Shown piece after piece: positions 8,301 through 16,220 of a stretch of 64,000 nucleotides of DNA (position 1 is the first letter of the stretch; the number at the start of each line of letters is the position of its first letter). The stretch comes from CAYWXK01 sp964462515. Its GTDB lineage: Bacteria; Planctomycetota; Phycisphaerae; Sedimentisphaerales; Anaerobacaceae. Below the pieces are notes generated by a model. The model was not told the origin of the DNA, searched no databases, and saw only the letters and a program-made list of their open reading frames with translations. The translations under genes were made by a program, and so were the position numbers. Location: assembly GCA_964462515.1 (NCBI GenBank), contig CAYWXK010000017.1, positions 1 to 64,000 of the forward strand. Reading direction: 5' to 3'.

Positions 8301-11030
8301 GTAGTAGGAGGTCAAATCCACATTTGCCATCCACCACGCGGCAGAAGGAGAGGCCTGATAAGCGTTCCTGAAGGCGATAACATCGGATTTATCGAGGACG
8401 GCTGTGGGCCCCTGGTTATTCTTATCACAGCCATCTGGGTACTCCCCATCCATTTTATAGAGGTTGCCATCCGGCAGGACGTGCTCATCAAGAAAACGGC
8501 CGTCCATCTGCTCAAGGGTCATATAAAGCCCCAGGAAGTCACCGTCATATTGGGTTGGTCCATATTCTGTTGATTCGTCAATAAGTCTGAAGTGCACCCA
8601 GTTGGTCTTGGAGGCCGGCTCTCCGGACAGATTGAACAGCTTAAATGAGAGCGCTTCAAACATTCCCTGCTCGCCGCGGTGCTGATAGTCACCCTGCTGG
8701 ATGCAGGCGGAGAAATTGAGCTTGTCCCATCTGGTATCGTATTCCTGGCCGTAGTCATCCTCTGCCTGGAAAGAGTGGCCTCGGTTGAAGTCAAACTTCC
8801 ACATATTTTTACCCATTGAGTATCGCCAGACGCCGCCTCGGGCACGGAAATGGATGTGGTCATAGACCTCACCGTTATAAACAAGAGTTCCAGCCCAGGG
8901 ATAATCTTCTCCCCCGTATTGGCCTGTAGCATTGCCGGGCCAATACATACAGTCAACTACATTTTGCTTGTTGACAATTAAATGATAAACAGGCAGACTG
9001 CGCATCACATCCGTGCCATATTCTATGACCGGAGTAACACCAGGCCGGTCGGCGCCTCTCCAGGACGGCACTCCAGTATAGACAAAATATGCGAAGTTCG
9101 GCTGCGGGTCATCTGTGTAGGGGCCTGTAATCGACAGACCAGTCTTGTCCAAGGCGGTGATTTTATATCGTATAAGTCGGCGATGGACCTGCAATGAAGC
9201 AGGTAAAACGGCAGTGTAGATACTATCGTTCAATAATCTATCGCCGTGCGTGCCATCGTCGAACATTGTTACCTGGGTCCAATTGGTCTGGTATTGTGCG
9301 TCCTGCAAGGCAATATAGCTGCCCGGGTCAACTGTCTGGTAGCTTAATGTTACACTTTCCACGCCGTCGTTGTCGGTAACTTTGACAGTGATTTCTACTG
9401 CCTGGTTAGCTTTGGGTTGGCGAGGAGAGTGGTTGACCTGCCTCATCAAAGGAGGAGCATTTGCTGCGAGACATTCGTTGAGGCCGTTAGGAGTCGGCGT
9501 TCGGCCTCGCCAACTGCCGCCGAGGTCGTTGTCCATCGCCGGATTGATTAGCTGAATTGACTTGCCGGGTTCGTTACCGACCGTCGGCCAGGGAAAACCA
9601 AGCTTGTAAGTAACTTCATCGACTTTATCGTCATTTGTGTCGCGAAGGCAGATAGTTTCTCCCTCGTTGTTAAGTTTTCCTTCAAACTGGCCTGTTGGCG
9701 CAAAGCCGAATTTGGCCTGGAATTTTGCGGCGTTCTGGGCAATAACCACAAAACCGTTCGGCGGTATGAAGGAATTGCCGGGAAATGTAAAACTGATACC
9801 GTTGGAAAAATACCAGCCTGAAACGTTGGCCGGCTCATCCGTAACATTGTAAAGCTCGACGAATTCTGCCAGGTCTGTTTTTACATCAGGGTCGTAATGA
9901 ATCTCATTTATAACTACGGGGCCTACTTTATTGTTTCCGTCTGCCGCAACAGCCGCAAAGTCGCGCAGGTCAACACCAACCGGACTGACAATATCCGCGC
10001 AATCCGGATTGCCGGAACAAACGTCAAGCCATTGTGCAGAAAGGAGTTTTAAGTCATCCAGCGTTACCTGACAATCGCCGTTAATATCGCCTATGGGACA
10101 GACTTCAATTGGTTCTACCCCTGTTGTGAAGCTCCAGACCCAGCCGACAGCAATGTTGGATTGGTCGATAACCGAATCGACACGCCAGTAATACGTTGTG
10201 CCGCCGGCAAGCGGAGCGACTAAACATTCAAGCGGGCTGCCTGCCGGAACGGAACACAGCAAGCTTACCGGCTGACCTAATAGTTTTGAGTCATCGCTGA
10301 AGTAAACGTCATATCGAGCGATTGGTCCGGGTGGATTGGGGCCTGGTTGCCACATAAGATTTGTGCCGGCCGGGTCGATTTGCCTGGCGCCATTTTGTGG
10401 AGCGGGGTTGACAGCCCGCCAGGTGCCGCTGATAGCAGTTCCATCAATTGAGTCGAATTGGGCGGCACACAGGGTTCCAGCGACGTGCGATGTTACACAT
10501 AAGCCGACAAACACATCGCCGGCCATTGAAAAAGTATAGCTTGCGTGCTGTGTCCAGTTTTGCCCATCGGGCGAATGGAAACCTGTAATTGTGTTATCTG
10601 ACCGTGATAACTTAACCCAATATGGTGCAGTAAATGAATTGGTAGCAGATGAATAAGATTCGCCGTCGGTGGCGCTTCTATACTGGAAAGATACGCCGTT
10701 GCCGGGGGTTACTATCATCATAGCGTGAGCACTGCCGGCGTTAAGCGTCTCACGAATCATTACGCCGGCTTTTGCCCAGCTATTAGTGTTCTGGACGCTG
10801 ATGACACGAGCTATTATGACACCATCGCCGGACATTGGCAGATACATATAATGGAAGGCATCGGAAACGCTCCAGATGTCTCCGCCATCACCGAGTATAG
10901 TATATACTTCGCCGGCGACTTGAACACTGCCGGCAGCGGTTACCGCCCCAATATCCCTGTTTTCCCATCCAAGAGCAGCGTTTGCCAAACTTAAGAATGA
11001 TATTACGATTGCAAGGATGCTTCTTTGCAT
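5325..11030 (-). CDS. Giant secreted CotH-kinase / LTD protein with DUF1349-like, FN3 and dockerin-like domains
   Basis: 1901 residues from the ATG at 11030, preferred over the upstream ATG at 11069 because GGAAGG lies 8 bases before it and the product then begins with a clean signal peptide (MQRSILAIVISFLSLANA). Domains in order: a concanavalin-like DUF1349-type domain (about 25-195), an FN3-like segment (205-300), EF-hand/dockerin-like loops (about 310-360, GDINGDCQVTLDDL), an LTD (about 370-480), a CotH kinase domain (about 640-1000, with WWQLSWDVDLTW), another sandwich and FN3-like segment, then at least three LTDs to the C-terminus. It shares its plan with the next gene downstream, so the two look like diverged tandem paralogues. 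Probably displayed on or released from the cell surface. Its phosphorylation target is unknown. Confidence 0.85.
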   Translation of the reverse strand: MQRSILAIVISFLSLANAALGWENRDIGAVTAAGSVQVAGEVYTILGDGGDIWSVSDAFHYMYLPMSGDGVIIARVISVQNTNSWAKAGVMIRETLNAGSAHAMMIVTPGNGVSFQYRSATDGESYSSATNSFTAPYWVKLSRSDNTITGFHSPDGQNWTQHASYTFSMAGDVFVGLCVTSHVAGTLCAAQFDSIDGTAISGTWRAVNPAPQNGARQIDPAGTNLMWQPGPNPPGPIARYDVYFSDDSKLLGQPVSLLCSVPAGSPLECLVAPLAGGTTYYWRVDSVIDQSNIAVGWVWSFTTGVEPIEVCPIGDINGDCQVTLDDLKLLSAQWLDVCSGNPDCADIVSPVGVDLRDFAAVAADGNNKVGPVVINEIHYDPDVKTDLAEFVELYNVTDEPANVSGWYFSNGISFTFPGNSFIPPNGFVVIAQNAAKFQAKFGFAPTGQFEGKLNNEGETICLRDTNDDKVDEVTYKLGFPWPTVGNEPGKSIQLINPAMDNDLGGSWRGRTPTPNGLNECLAANAPPLMRQVNHSPRQPKANQAVEITVKVTDNDGVESVTLSYQTVDPGSYIALQDAQYQTNWTQVTMFDDGTHGDRLLNDSIYTAVLPASLQVHRRLIRYKITALDKTGLSITGPYTDDPQPNFAYFVYTGVPSWRGADRPGVTPVIEYGTDVMRSLPVYHLIVNKQNVVDCMYWPGNATGQYGGEDYPWAGTLVYNGEVYDHIHFRARGGVWRYSMGKNMWKFDFNRGHSFQAEDDYGQEYDTRWDKLNFSACIQQGDYQHRGEQGMFEALSFKLFNLSGEPASKTNWVHFRLIDESTEYGPTQYDGDFLGLYMTLEQMDGRFLDEHVLPDGNLYKMDGEYPDGCDKNNQGPTAVLDKSDVIAFRNAYQASPSAAWWMANVDLTSYYGYRTILEGVHHFDNGYGKNYFYYLDPLTNKWWQLSWDVDLTWADNMYGNGNEPFKAYGLLNQSSLNLEYKNRVREIRDLLFNTDQCWQLIDDYAAIIDDPNQSGLSFVDADRAMWDYNPIMTSGYANSSKAGAGRFYQKAATKDFPGMVKIMKDYVTYRGSSVLDPIAADSAIPNTPVVTATCPNTFPINALTFQTSAYGDPQGSGTFAVMKWRIAEVAVGSQGEPPSEDITLVSQGAQWRYFKGTQEPSATQGAWRLIGFNDNPATTNWLDGDAPIGYDPSLAMGTPLDMQGHFSTIYLRKTFQVDDVSEIDSLRVGVLFDDGFNLWINGDRAQYDNVPAENLAYNTVLESYPGYPARENNSYQEYVISNPSEYLVNGTNILAVQVVNVNLSGSSDCFIDVRLIGKPADPCSTPQPRPTRSGKYEIEPVWESPEITDFNNTIKIPPGDVRVGRTYRVRCRMKDNTGRWSHWSNPVQFVAGEPLSSGILENLRITELMYNPAPPPPPDTTDNDEFEYVELKNTGDETLDLTYVSFIEGITFDFNGNSITSLAPGDFVLVVRNKAAFQSRYGTGLLSKIAGEYKDNIQNNLKNSGEVVKLADFWNGTIAEFEYSDGRGWPLSADGAGHSLVPLNSAIPGEPDGSLNYGGNWRAGTYIGGSPGQDDPLPPATVVINEVMAHTDYSNPQHPEYDSNDWIELYNPSAPTINLSGFYLSDNIEELKKWAVPAIQIPQNGRISFDEVTGFHNPITSGFGLDKAGEAVVLSYLPGTSQDRVVDFIRFKGQENNVSLGRYPDGGKFWFAMVPSRDSTNANPILDIVINEIMYHPIDPNDEYIELLNPTAAPILLQNADGGWRLDGAVNWTLPTGISIPAGGRLIVVGFDPWTETAHLNAFIAAYKTGPLTAGVNIIGSWSGDLSNAGERLALERPQAIDQPGDPIWVIVDEVIYSDFSPWPQSPDGDGDVLQRKYVDQYHSGNDPANWKAASPTPGKNP

Positions 11031-11339
11031 ATATTGAACCTTCCGAGTTCTCTTTAAGAATAGAACCATTTAATTTTCATCGGGTTTTTGGGTCATTATC
11101 CTTTTTTAATAAATGTAAATCTTTAGTTATCCTTGCCTCCATGCCTCCTATCGTCAAGTCCACAGGATGCCTTACTGCAATGGCTTACGCCACTACACCG
11201 GACACCAATCGCCAGGATGGCTTACGCCATATATGATAACAAACCGGCGTAAAAAAAACAACCCATTTTTCACCCCCGACAAAAACATTCGGGGGCACCA
11301 AAACACAAAAACACCAAGTTTTTTTAATTTCCATCCTCA

Positions 11340-11485
11340 CCCCGATAGTCCGCTTGGGGATGCCTGCCGTCAGGTATCCCTGACGGGATTGCGGCAAAAG
11401 GAAGCCCTGACCCGTTAGACCTTCAGGTCTAAACGGGCCCTGCCTTTTAGGCGGGGTAAAAATATTATAGTTTTCTAACGGGGCT
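11340..11485. repeat. Composite palindromic element, full copy 1
   Basis: Contains, in order, GTCCGCTTGGGGATGCC (11348-11364), a TGACCCGTTAGACCT hairpin whose partner arm is AGGTCTAAACGGGCCC, GGCGGGGTAAAAATATTATAG, and TTTCTAACGGGG. The reverse complement of the region 22028-22183 matches this arrangement almost throughout, and 55182-55266 is a shorter copy. The hairpins could be transcribed terminators or structured RNA, but their spread suggests a mobile or amplified element. Confidence 0.75.
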
Positions 11486-11535
11486 CACTGATAAAAGATG
11501 TTGAAGAGCCGTGCGTTGGAGGTATGATTGAATAG

Positions 11536-11566
11536 GATACCACGTGTGGTATCCCACTGTGGATGG
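11536..11566. repeat. Palindrome GGATACCAC...GTGGTATCC
   Basis: Nine-base perfect arms around a two-base centre, followed by CACTGTGG. A related sequence in opposite orientation (CCACAGTGGGATACC) lies at 50948-50975, so this is another dispersed repeat rather than a unique operator. Confidence 0.55.
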
Positions 11567-11777
11567 AAAACGCTTTGTGCTAATTATTTTATCTCCGCTT
11601 GAAACCGCGAGTCTGTTAAGAAATTTTATCCGGCAGGAAATTTTTTTTTCTTCATAGATTCAGTAGCCACAAAGGGTAATAGAACACCAGAAAAAATTTG
11701 TGAAAAATTTGTAACTTTGGCCTTTACAAGTTTATGAAATTGTCATTTATTGGCCGATACCGAATTTGTGGGCCTTA

Positions 11778-11824
11778 ATACAATATCTGGCCCTTTTCCC
11801 GGTCATATTTACTATATATTGTGG
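11778..11824 (+). promoter_or_regulatory. Tandem NrdR-box-like operators upstream of nrdJ
   Basis: Two sites resemble the NrdR consensus ACACWATATATWGTGT. Site 2 (11809-11824, TTACTATATATTGTGG) matches 13 of 16 positions; site 1 (11778-11793, ATACAATATCTGGCCC) matches about 10. Their centres are 31 bp apart, three helical turns, the spacing usual for paired NrdR boxes. They lie 29 bases upstream of the nrdJ start, which predicts repression by the nucleotide-sensing repressor NrdR. Confidence 0.65.
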
Positions 11825-11852
11825 TTATATGTTTTCGCACGGAGGCGTGCAA

Positions 11853-14800
11853 ATGTCCTATAAGTTCGACCCCGAGAATCCTTTTAAGAATCAACGACCG
11901 CAAGCTGGAGTTTCTACACAAACCGCTGAGAAGAAGGGTTTGAAGATAGAGCCTTTCTTTTCAACGCCCGGTGTGCACCCTTATGAACAGCTCCAGTGGG
12001 AAATACGCTCCGCCAAGATTACCAACGACATCGGCCAGGCAATCTTCGAGCAGGATAATATCGAAGTGCCCGCCTCCTGGAGCCAATTAGCAACCAAGGT
12101 CGTAGCCAGCAAATACTTTTACGGCGATGTCGAGAGCGGGCAGCGAGAGAATTCCGTAAAGCAGCTTGTCCACCGCGTTTGCAGAGCGATAGCCGACCGC
12201 GGTAAAAGGGATGGCTACTTTGCCACCGATGAGGATGCGGAAACCTTCTACAACGAGATGACCTGGCTGTGCGTGAACCAATACGGCTCATTTAACTCGC
12301 CTGTCTGGTTCAACGTCGGCCTTTTCGATGTCTATGGTATTGCCGGCGGCAGACATAATTTCCACTGGGACCAGCAAAAAAACGCCGCTGCTGCCTGCGA
12401 AAACAGCTACGAATATCCGCAGGCATCCGCCTGTTTTATACAGTCGGTTAAGGATTCGATGGAAGACATAATGCGGCTGGCAGCCAGCGAGGCAATGCTG
12501 TTTAAGCACGGCTCAGGCACCGGCACAGACCTTTCTCCCCTGCGAAGCAGCAAAGAAAAGCTTTCAGGTGGAGGCAAACCATCAGGACCTTTAAGTTTTA
12601 TGAGGATTTACGACCAGGTAGCAGCCGTAATCAGGTCAGGCGGTAAGACCCGGCGTGCAGCAAAGATGCAATCGCTCAAGATCGACCATCCTGATATTAA
12701 AGAATTCATTACCTGCAAAGCTAAAGAGGAGAAGAAGGCCTGGGCGCTGATTGAGGCCGGCTACAGCGGCGACTATAACAATGAAGCCTACAACAGCGTA
12801 ATGTTTCAGAACTCCAACCTTTCCGTCCGCGTAACCGATGAGTTTATGAAGGCAGTGGAAAAAGATGCCGCCTGGACTACCTACTCCATAACCACAGGCC
12901 AGAAAGCCGATGAACATTCCGCCCGCCACCTGATGGAGTTAATCGCCGAAGGCACCAGGATTTGCGGCGACCCAGGCCTGCAATACCACACCACAATCAA
13001 CCGCTGGCACACCTGCCCGAACTCCGGGCCAATTAACGCATCCAATCCCTGCAGCGAGTATATGTTTATTGATGATTCAGCCTGCAACCTTGCTTCGCTA
13101 AACCTTTTGAAGTTTCGCAAAGACGATGGCTCTTTTGACGTAAATAGCTTCAAAAAAGCAGTGCGTCTTTTCATCATCGCCCAGGAAATCCTCGTTGATA
13201 ACGGCAGCTATCCCACCGATACGATTACTATAAATAGCCATAAATTCCGGCCGCTCGGCCTCGGTTATGCAAACCTTGGCTCACTTATAATGAGCCAGGC
13301 GTTTCCTTATGATTCCGACCAGGGCAGAGCATTAGCGGCAGCAATCAGCGCAATACTGACAGGAGCGGCCTACCTGACAAGCGCCGAGATGGCCTCGGAA
13401 AAAGGCCCGTTCGAAGAATTCGGTCAAAATGCCGAGCCGATGCTCAAGGTCATAAATATGCACCGCCAGCACGCGAACAATATCCCCGAATCCCACTGCC
13501 CCGACTATTTACGAAACGCCGCCAAGGATGTATGGGACCAGGCCCTCGACGCCGGCTCAAAGGTCGGCTTCCGTAATGCCCAGACAACCGTAATTGCTCC
13601 AACAGGAACCATCGGCTTTATGATGGATTGCGACACAACCGGCATAGAACCTGATATCGCACTGGTTAAATACAAACTGTTGGCCGGCGGCGGTATGCTC
13701 AAACTTATCAACAGAACCGTGCCTATGGCCCTCGAACGGCTCGGCTACAATCCCGATGACATCAAATCGATATGCGACTGCCTCGACCAGAATGAATCTA
13801 TCGAGGGAGCGGACAAGCTTAACCCCGACCATTTGCCGGTCTTTGATTGTGCCTTTAAGCCTCGTAACGGCAAAAGATCTATCAATTATATGGCACACTT
13901 AAAAATGATGGCCGCCGTCCAGCCCTTTATATCCGGCGCAATAAGCAAAACCATCAATATGCCGCAGGAAAGCACAACCGAAGACATCTCCGCCGCCTAT
14001 ATGGAAGGCTGGAAGCTGGGCTTAAAGTCGGTGGCAATCTATCGCGATGGCTCTAAGAAGCTTCAGCCGGTCTCCACTTCCAAGCACAAAGATGCTAAGA
14101 CTTCTGCCAAAGTCGCTGTTCAGGGCAGACCCTTCAGGCACCGCCTGCCGGACACACGCCATAGCATAACCCATAAATTCTCCGTCGCATCGCACGAAGG
14201 CTACCTGACGGTCGGACTCTATGAAGATGGCCAGCCCGGCGAGCTATTTATCACTATGGCAAAAGAAGGCAGCACGGTCGGCGGCCTTATGGACGTAATC
14301 GGCACCTGCGTCTCAATGGCCCTGCAGTATGGCGTGCCGCTAATTACGCTCGTCGATAAATTCCGCCACGCCCGATTTGAGCCTTCTGGAATGACCTCAA
14401 ACAAGGACATCCCCTTTGCAAAGAGCCTCATTGACTATATCTTCTGCTGGCTGGGCTGCCAGTTTATACCCGGCTATGCGGATAAGAACATCCCCAATAG
14501 GGCGGCGGTTCCTGCACCTGCAGATGGCAAAAACGTAACAACCGCCAAAGAGCTGGTTGAAAAGACCAGAGACCTCGCACACAAAATTGCCGAGGCCAAA
14601 GCTGTTTCAAAACCCCCCTCTCAGCCGAAGATTGTAGAAACACAGCCAAATCCTTCGACCTCATCACAGGTAGCTACCCAGCCGCTTCCAGCGCCGGCGA
14701 GCAGGTTTGCCGACCCGGCGAACCGAATTACAGTCCTGACAGAACCGGTTTTCGGCGAAAGATCCGCACTTCTGGCAGCCGAAGCGGCCTTGATGCAGCA

Positions 14801-14927
14801 ATTTAGCGCCCAGTTTGAGCATCTCGGAGACGATGCTCCTGCCTGCGAAGTCTGTGGCTCAATTACCGTCCGAAACGGCACCTGCTATAAATGCTTCAAC
14901 TGCGGCAACTCTATGGGCTGCTCATAA
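11853..14927 (+). CDS. nrdJ: Adenosylcobalamin-dependent (class II) ribonucleoside-diphosphate reductase
   Basis: 1024 residues. The ATG at 11853 is chosen over the upstream in-frame start at 11766 because GGAGG sits 7 bases before it and the upstream part overlaps the NrdR-like boxes. It makes deoxyribonucleotides using B12. Recognisable signatures are FNSPVWFN, the glycine-rich KHGSGTGTDLSPLRSS, the active-site NPCSEYMF, the APTGTIGFMMDCDTTGIEPD segment, and a C-terminal CxxC pair region (CEVCG...CYKCFNCG...C) that carries the redox cysteines or zinc-ribbon of this class. Length is normal for class II enzymes with the extended C-terminus. A diverged copy of its last 20 codons occurs at 15733-15795. 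Confidence 0.95.
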   Translation: MSYKFDPENPFKNQRPQAGVSTQTAEKKGLKIEPFFSTPGVHPYEQLQWEIRSAKITNDIGQAIFEQDNIEVPASWSQLATKVVASKYFYGDVESGQRENSVKQLVHRVCRAIADRGKRDGYFATDEDAETFYNEMTWLCVNQYGSFNSPVWFNVGLFDVYGIAGGRHNFHWDQQKNAAAACENSYEYPQASACFIQSVKDSMEDIMRLAASEAMLFKHGSGTGTDLSPLRSSKEKLSGGGKPSGPLSFMRIYDQVAAVIRSGGKTRRAAKMQSLKIDHPDIKEFITCKAKEEKKAWALIEAGYSGDYNNEAYNSVMFQNSNLSVRVTDEFMKAVEKDAAWTTYSITTGQKADEHSARHLMELIAEGTRICGDPGLQYHTTINRWHTCPNSGPINASNPCSEYMFIDDSACNLASLNLLKFRKDDGSFDVNSFKKAVRLFIIAQEILVDNGSYPTDTITINSHKFRPLGLGYANLGSLIMSQAFPYDSDQGRALAAAISAILTGAAYLTSAEMASEKGPFEEFGQNAEPMLKVINMHRQHANNIPESHCPDYLRNAAKDVWDQALDAGSKVGFRNAQTTVIAPTGTIGFMMDCDTTGIEPDIALVKYKLLAGGGMLKLINRTVPMALERLGYNPDDIKSICDCLDQNESIEGADKLNPDHLPVFDCAFKPRNGKRSINYMAHLKMMAAVQPFISGAISKTINMPQESTTEDISAAYMEGWKLGLKSVAIYRDGSKKLQPVSTSKHKDAKTSAKVAVQGRPFRHRLPDTRHSITHKFSVASHEGYLTVGLYEDGQPGELFITMAKEGSTVGGLMDVIGTCVSMALQYGVPLITLVDKFRHARFEPSGMTSNKDIPFAKSLIDYIFCWLGCQFIPGYADKNIPNRAAVPAPADGKNVTTAKELVEKTRDLAHKIAEAKAVSKPPSQPKIVETQPNPSTSSQVATQPLPAPASRFADPANRITVLTEPVFGERSALLAAEAALMQQFSAQFEHLGDDAPACEVCGSITVRNGTCYKCFNCGNSMGCS

Positions 14928-14979
14928 GAATTGATTATTTTCTATTGATAATTGACCTTCTTTTCTAATTGGGAGGAGC

Positions 14980-15027
14980 ATGAGCACAAAACGAGTCTTT
15001 ATCCTCGGCACCAAACAACCGGATTGA
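14980..15027 (+). CDS. 15-codon ORF with strong ribosome binding site, truncated gene start or leader
   Basis: ATG at 14980 follows GGGAGGAG with ideal spacing, but the frame (MSTKRVFILGTKQPD) closes at TGA 15025-15027. It lies between nrdJ and the hicA promoter, in a segment that shows other signs of recombination, so it is more likely the surviving 5' end of a lost gene than a functional peptide. Confidence 0.3.
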   Translation: MSTKRVFILGTKQPD

Positions 15028-15124
15028 GCGTATGCGTTGCCGCTTACCACTTAGTTTTCGCATCAGAAATTACACTGGATTAATGCGTGGACAGCATTTT
15101 TTCCGAAAAATTCCGATTATTTGC

Positions 15125-15153
15125 TTGACATATAGTATCATTAGTGCTACTAT
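15125..15153 (+). promoter_or_regulatory. hicA promoter and likely HicB operator
   Basis: TTGACA at 15125-15130 and TACTAT at 15148-15153 are separated by 17 bases. The spacer and -10 carry an inverted repeat, TAGTA...TACTA (15132-15152), well placed to be the autoregulatory HicB binding site. The expected transcription start falls on or within a base or two of the hicA ATG at 15160, and no Shine-Dalgarno sequence is present, so the mRNA is probably leaderless. Confidence 0.7.
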
Positions 15154-15159
15154 TTAATT

Positions 15160-15419
15160 ATGGCAAGTATCGATGACGTTCTGACTCAGATGCGAAACAA
15201 TCCCAGAGGAATACGCTTCAAAGACCTCTGTCGTGTTTGTGACCACTACTTCAGGACTCCGCGGCGGCGAGGCACCAGTCATCGCATTTACCGGATGCCC
15301 TGGCAAGGTGAACACGAGTCAATATCCAGAACGACAAAGGTATGACCAAAGCGTATCAGGTGAAACAGGTTATCAAAGCTATCGAGAGGTTGCAAAATGA
15401 AAACGCCGGCAGTGATTGA
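15160..15419 (+). pseudogene. hicA: HicA-family mRNA interferase toxin, frameshifted
   Basis: The first 52 codons encode a HicA-type dsRBD-like toxin with the diagnostic GTSH motif (RRRGTSHRIYRMPWQG) that carries the catalytic histidine. In the annotated frame the protein ends at 15345 after an unrelated tail. The expected continuation (VNIQNDKGMTKAYQVKQVI...) is present one frame away from base 15318 to TGA 15417-15419. A single missing base at about 15310-15317 explains this. Reading the corrected gene, its 3' end overlaps hicB by 23 bases, a normal HicAB arrangement. Either the toxin is inactivated or the base is a sequencing or assembly error. Confidence 0.8.
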
Positions 15420-15732
15420 CCGTTATTCGTATCGGGTGATTTGGTCAGAAGATGATTCCCAATGCGTTGGGCTGTGCGCAGAGTTTCCAAGCTTAAGCTG
15501 GCTGGCCCCCACTCCCGAGAAGGCCTTGCGGGGCATTCACAAAATGGTGGCCGATGTTGTCAAAGATATGAAAGCCAACGGTGAATCCATACCCAAGCCC
15601 ATCTGCTCGCGGCGATATAGCGGCAAATTTATGGTTCGAGTGCCGCCTGAATTACATCGCCGGCTTGCGCTCAAAGCCGCCGAGGAAGACATCAGTCTAA
15701 ACCGGCTGGTTAGTTCTAAATTGTCTTCGTGA
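15397..15732 (+). CDS. hicB: HicB-family antitoxin
   Basis: 111 residues. The N-terminal half is the HicB RNase-H-like fold (YRVIWSEDDSQCVGLCAEFPSLSWLAPTPEKAL is its usual pattern) and the C-terminal half is a ribbon-helix-helix DNA-binding segment (MVRVPPELHRRLALKAAEE). It should neutralise HicA and repress the operon through the palindrome at 15132-15152. The gene is intact although its toxin partner is frameshifted. Its TGA stop directly joins a remnant of an nrdJ 3' end, marking a recombination junction. Confidence 0.88.
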   Translation: MKTPAVIDRYSYRVIWSEDDSQCVGLCAEFPSLSWLAPTPEKALRGIHKMVADVVKDMKANGESIPKPICSRRYSGKFMVRVPPELHRRLALKAAEEDISLNRLVSSKLSS

Positions 15733-15795
15733 AATATCTGCAACCACACCTGCTACAAATGTTTCAACTGCGGCAGCTCTATGGCCTGCTCCTGA
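15733..15795 (+). pseudogene. Duplicated, diverged nrdJ 3' end
   Basis: Immediately after the hicB stop, a 20-codon open frame encodes CNHTCYKCFNCGSSMACS and stops at 15793-15795. It matches the last codons of nrdJ (RNGTCYKCFNCGNSMGCS, 14872-14927). About 53 of 61 bases agree over 15748-15808 and the similarity runs past the stop codon into GAATTGA. Most differences are silent, so this looks like the tail of a paralogous or foreign nrdJ, not a recent copy. Confidence 0.8.
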
Positions 15796-15802
15796 GAATT
15801 GA

Positions 15803-16099
15803 CTATTGACAGGCCACATAGCCAACGGACGGCTAAAAGGCTCAAAAAAGGGAACTGCTTTACCTTTCTACGCCTCGATGGGCTTGTTCGCTGAAGTAGG
15901 GTCATCGGGACTGTGGCAATCGGACTATTTCCCGGGCAACAACTCGAAACTCAATTTTATCACCGATGTTGGTGTCGGCTACGAGTTCAAGAATCATATT
16001 TCCGCATCGGTGAAGTATTTTCACATATCCAACGCCAACCTTGAAGAGCATAACTCACAGCTTGACGCTATTGGCGCATCATTAGCTTATGCCTTTTGA
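15803..16099 (+). pseudogene. C-terminal fragment of a PagL-like lipid A deacylase / outer-membrane barrel
   Basis: An open frame after a stop at 15800-15802, with only a TTG (15806) as possible start and no ribosome binding site. Its C-terminal 60 residues read like the last strands of the acyloxyacyl hydrolase/PagL family: GVGYEF, KYFHISNA (the His-x-Ser catalytic pair) and a final aromatic residue (YAF) typical of outer-membrane barrels. The family is normally about 170-200 residues, so the N-terminal half is missing, presumably lost in the same rearrangement that placed hicAB here. Confidence 0.6.
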
Positions 16100-16159
16100 C
16101 GTATTACTGGCGTAAGCCATCCCCCGGCGGAAAATCTTTAAGTTTATGTCCAAAAAGGT

Positions 16160-16188
16160 TTGACAGGCCGATTTTTTTTCCTTAATAT
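16160..16188 (+). promoter_or_regulatory. Promoter of the rplM-rpsI operon
   Basis: TTGACA at 16160-16165 and TAATAT at 16183-16188 with a 17-base, T-rich spacer. This predicts a start near 16195 and a leader of about 25 bases before rplM. Confidence 0.75.
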
Positions 16189-16220
16189 ATTGTTTTCCAG
16201 AATTTAATGAGAATCTGTAT

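Larger units (their letters stand above)
11031..11777. other. Long intergenic region made largely of repeats
   Basis: No supported gene. The stretch holds a near-repeat of GGCTTACGCCA (about 11180 and 11217), a half copy of the CACAAAAACACCAAG family at about 11303, the 150-bp composite element at 11340-11485 and a palindrome at 11536-11566. The last 100 bases are AT rich and presumably contain the nrdJ promoter, although I could not fix convincing -35/-10 boxes. Confidence 0.6.

Noticed and set aside
521..11030. Cellulosome components because of dockerin-like domains
   Set aside because: No cohesin or scaffoldin is present; EF-hand units of this kind are common in planctomycete secreted proteins without cellulosomes.
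11766..11852. Upstream start for nrdJ with a hydrophobic N-terminus
   Set aside because: It overlaps the NrdR-like boxes, lacks a ribosome binding site, and would add a membrane-like segment foreign to a cytoplasmic reductase.
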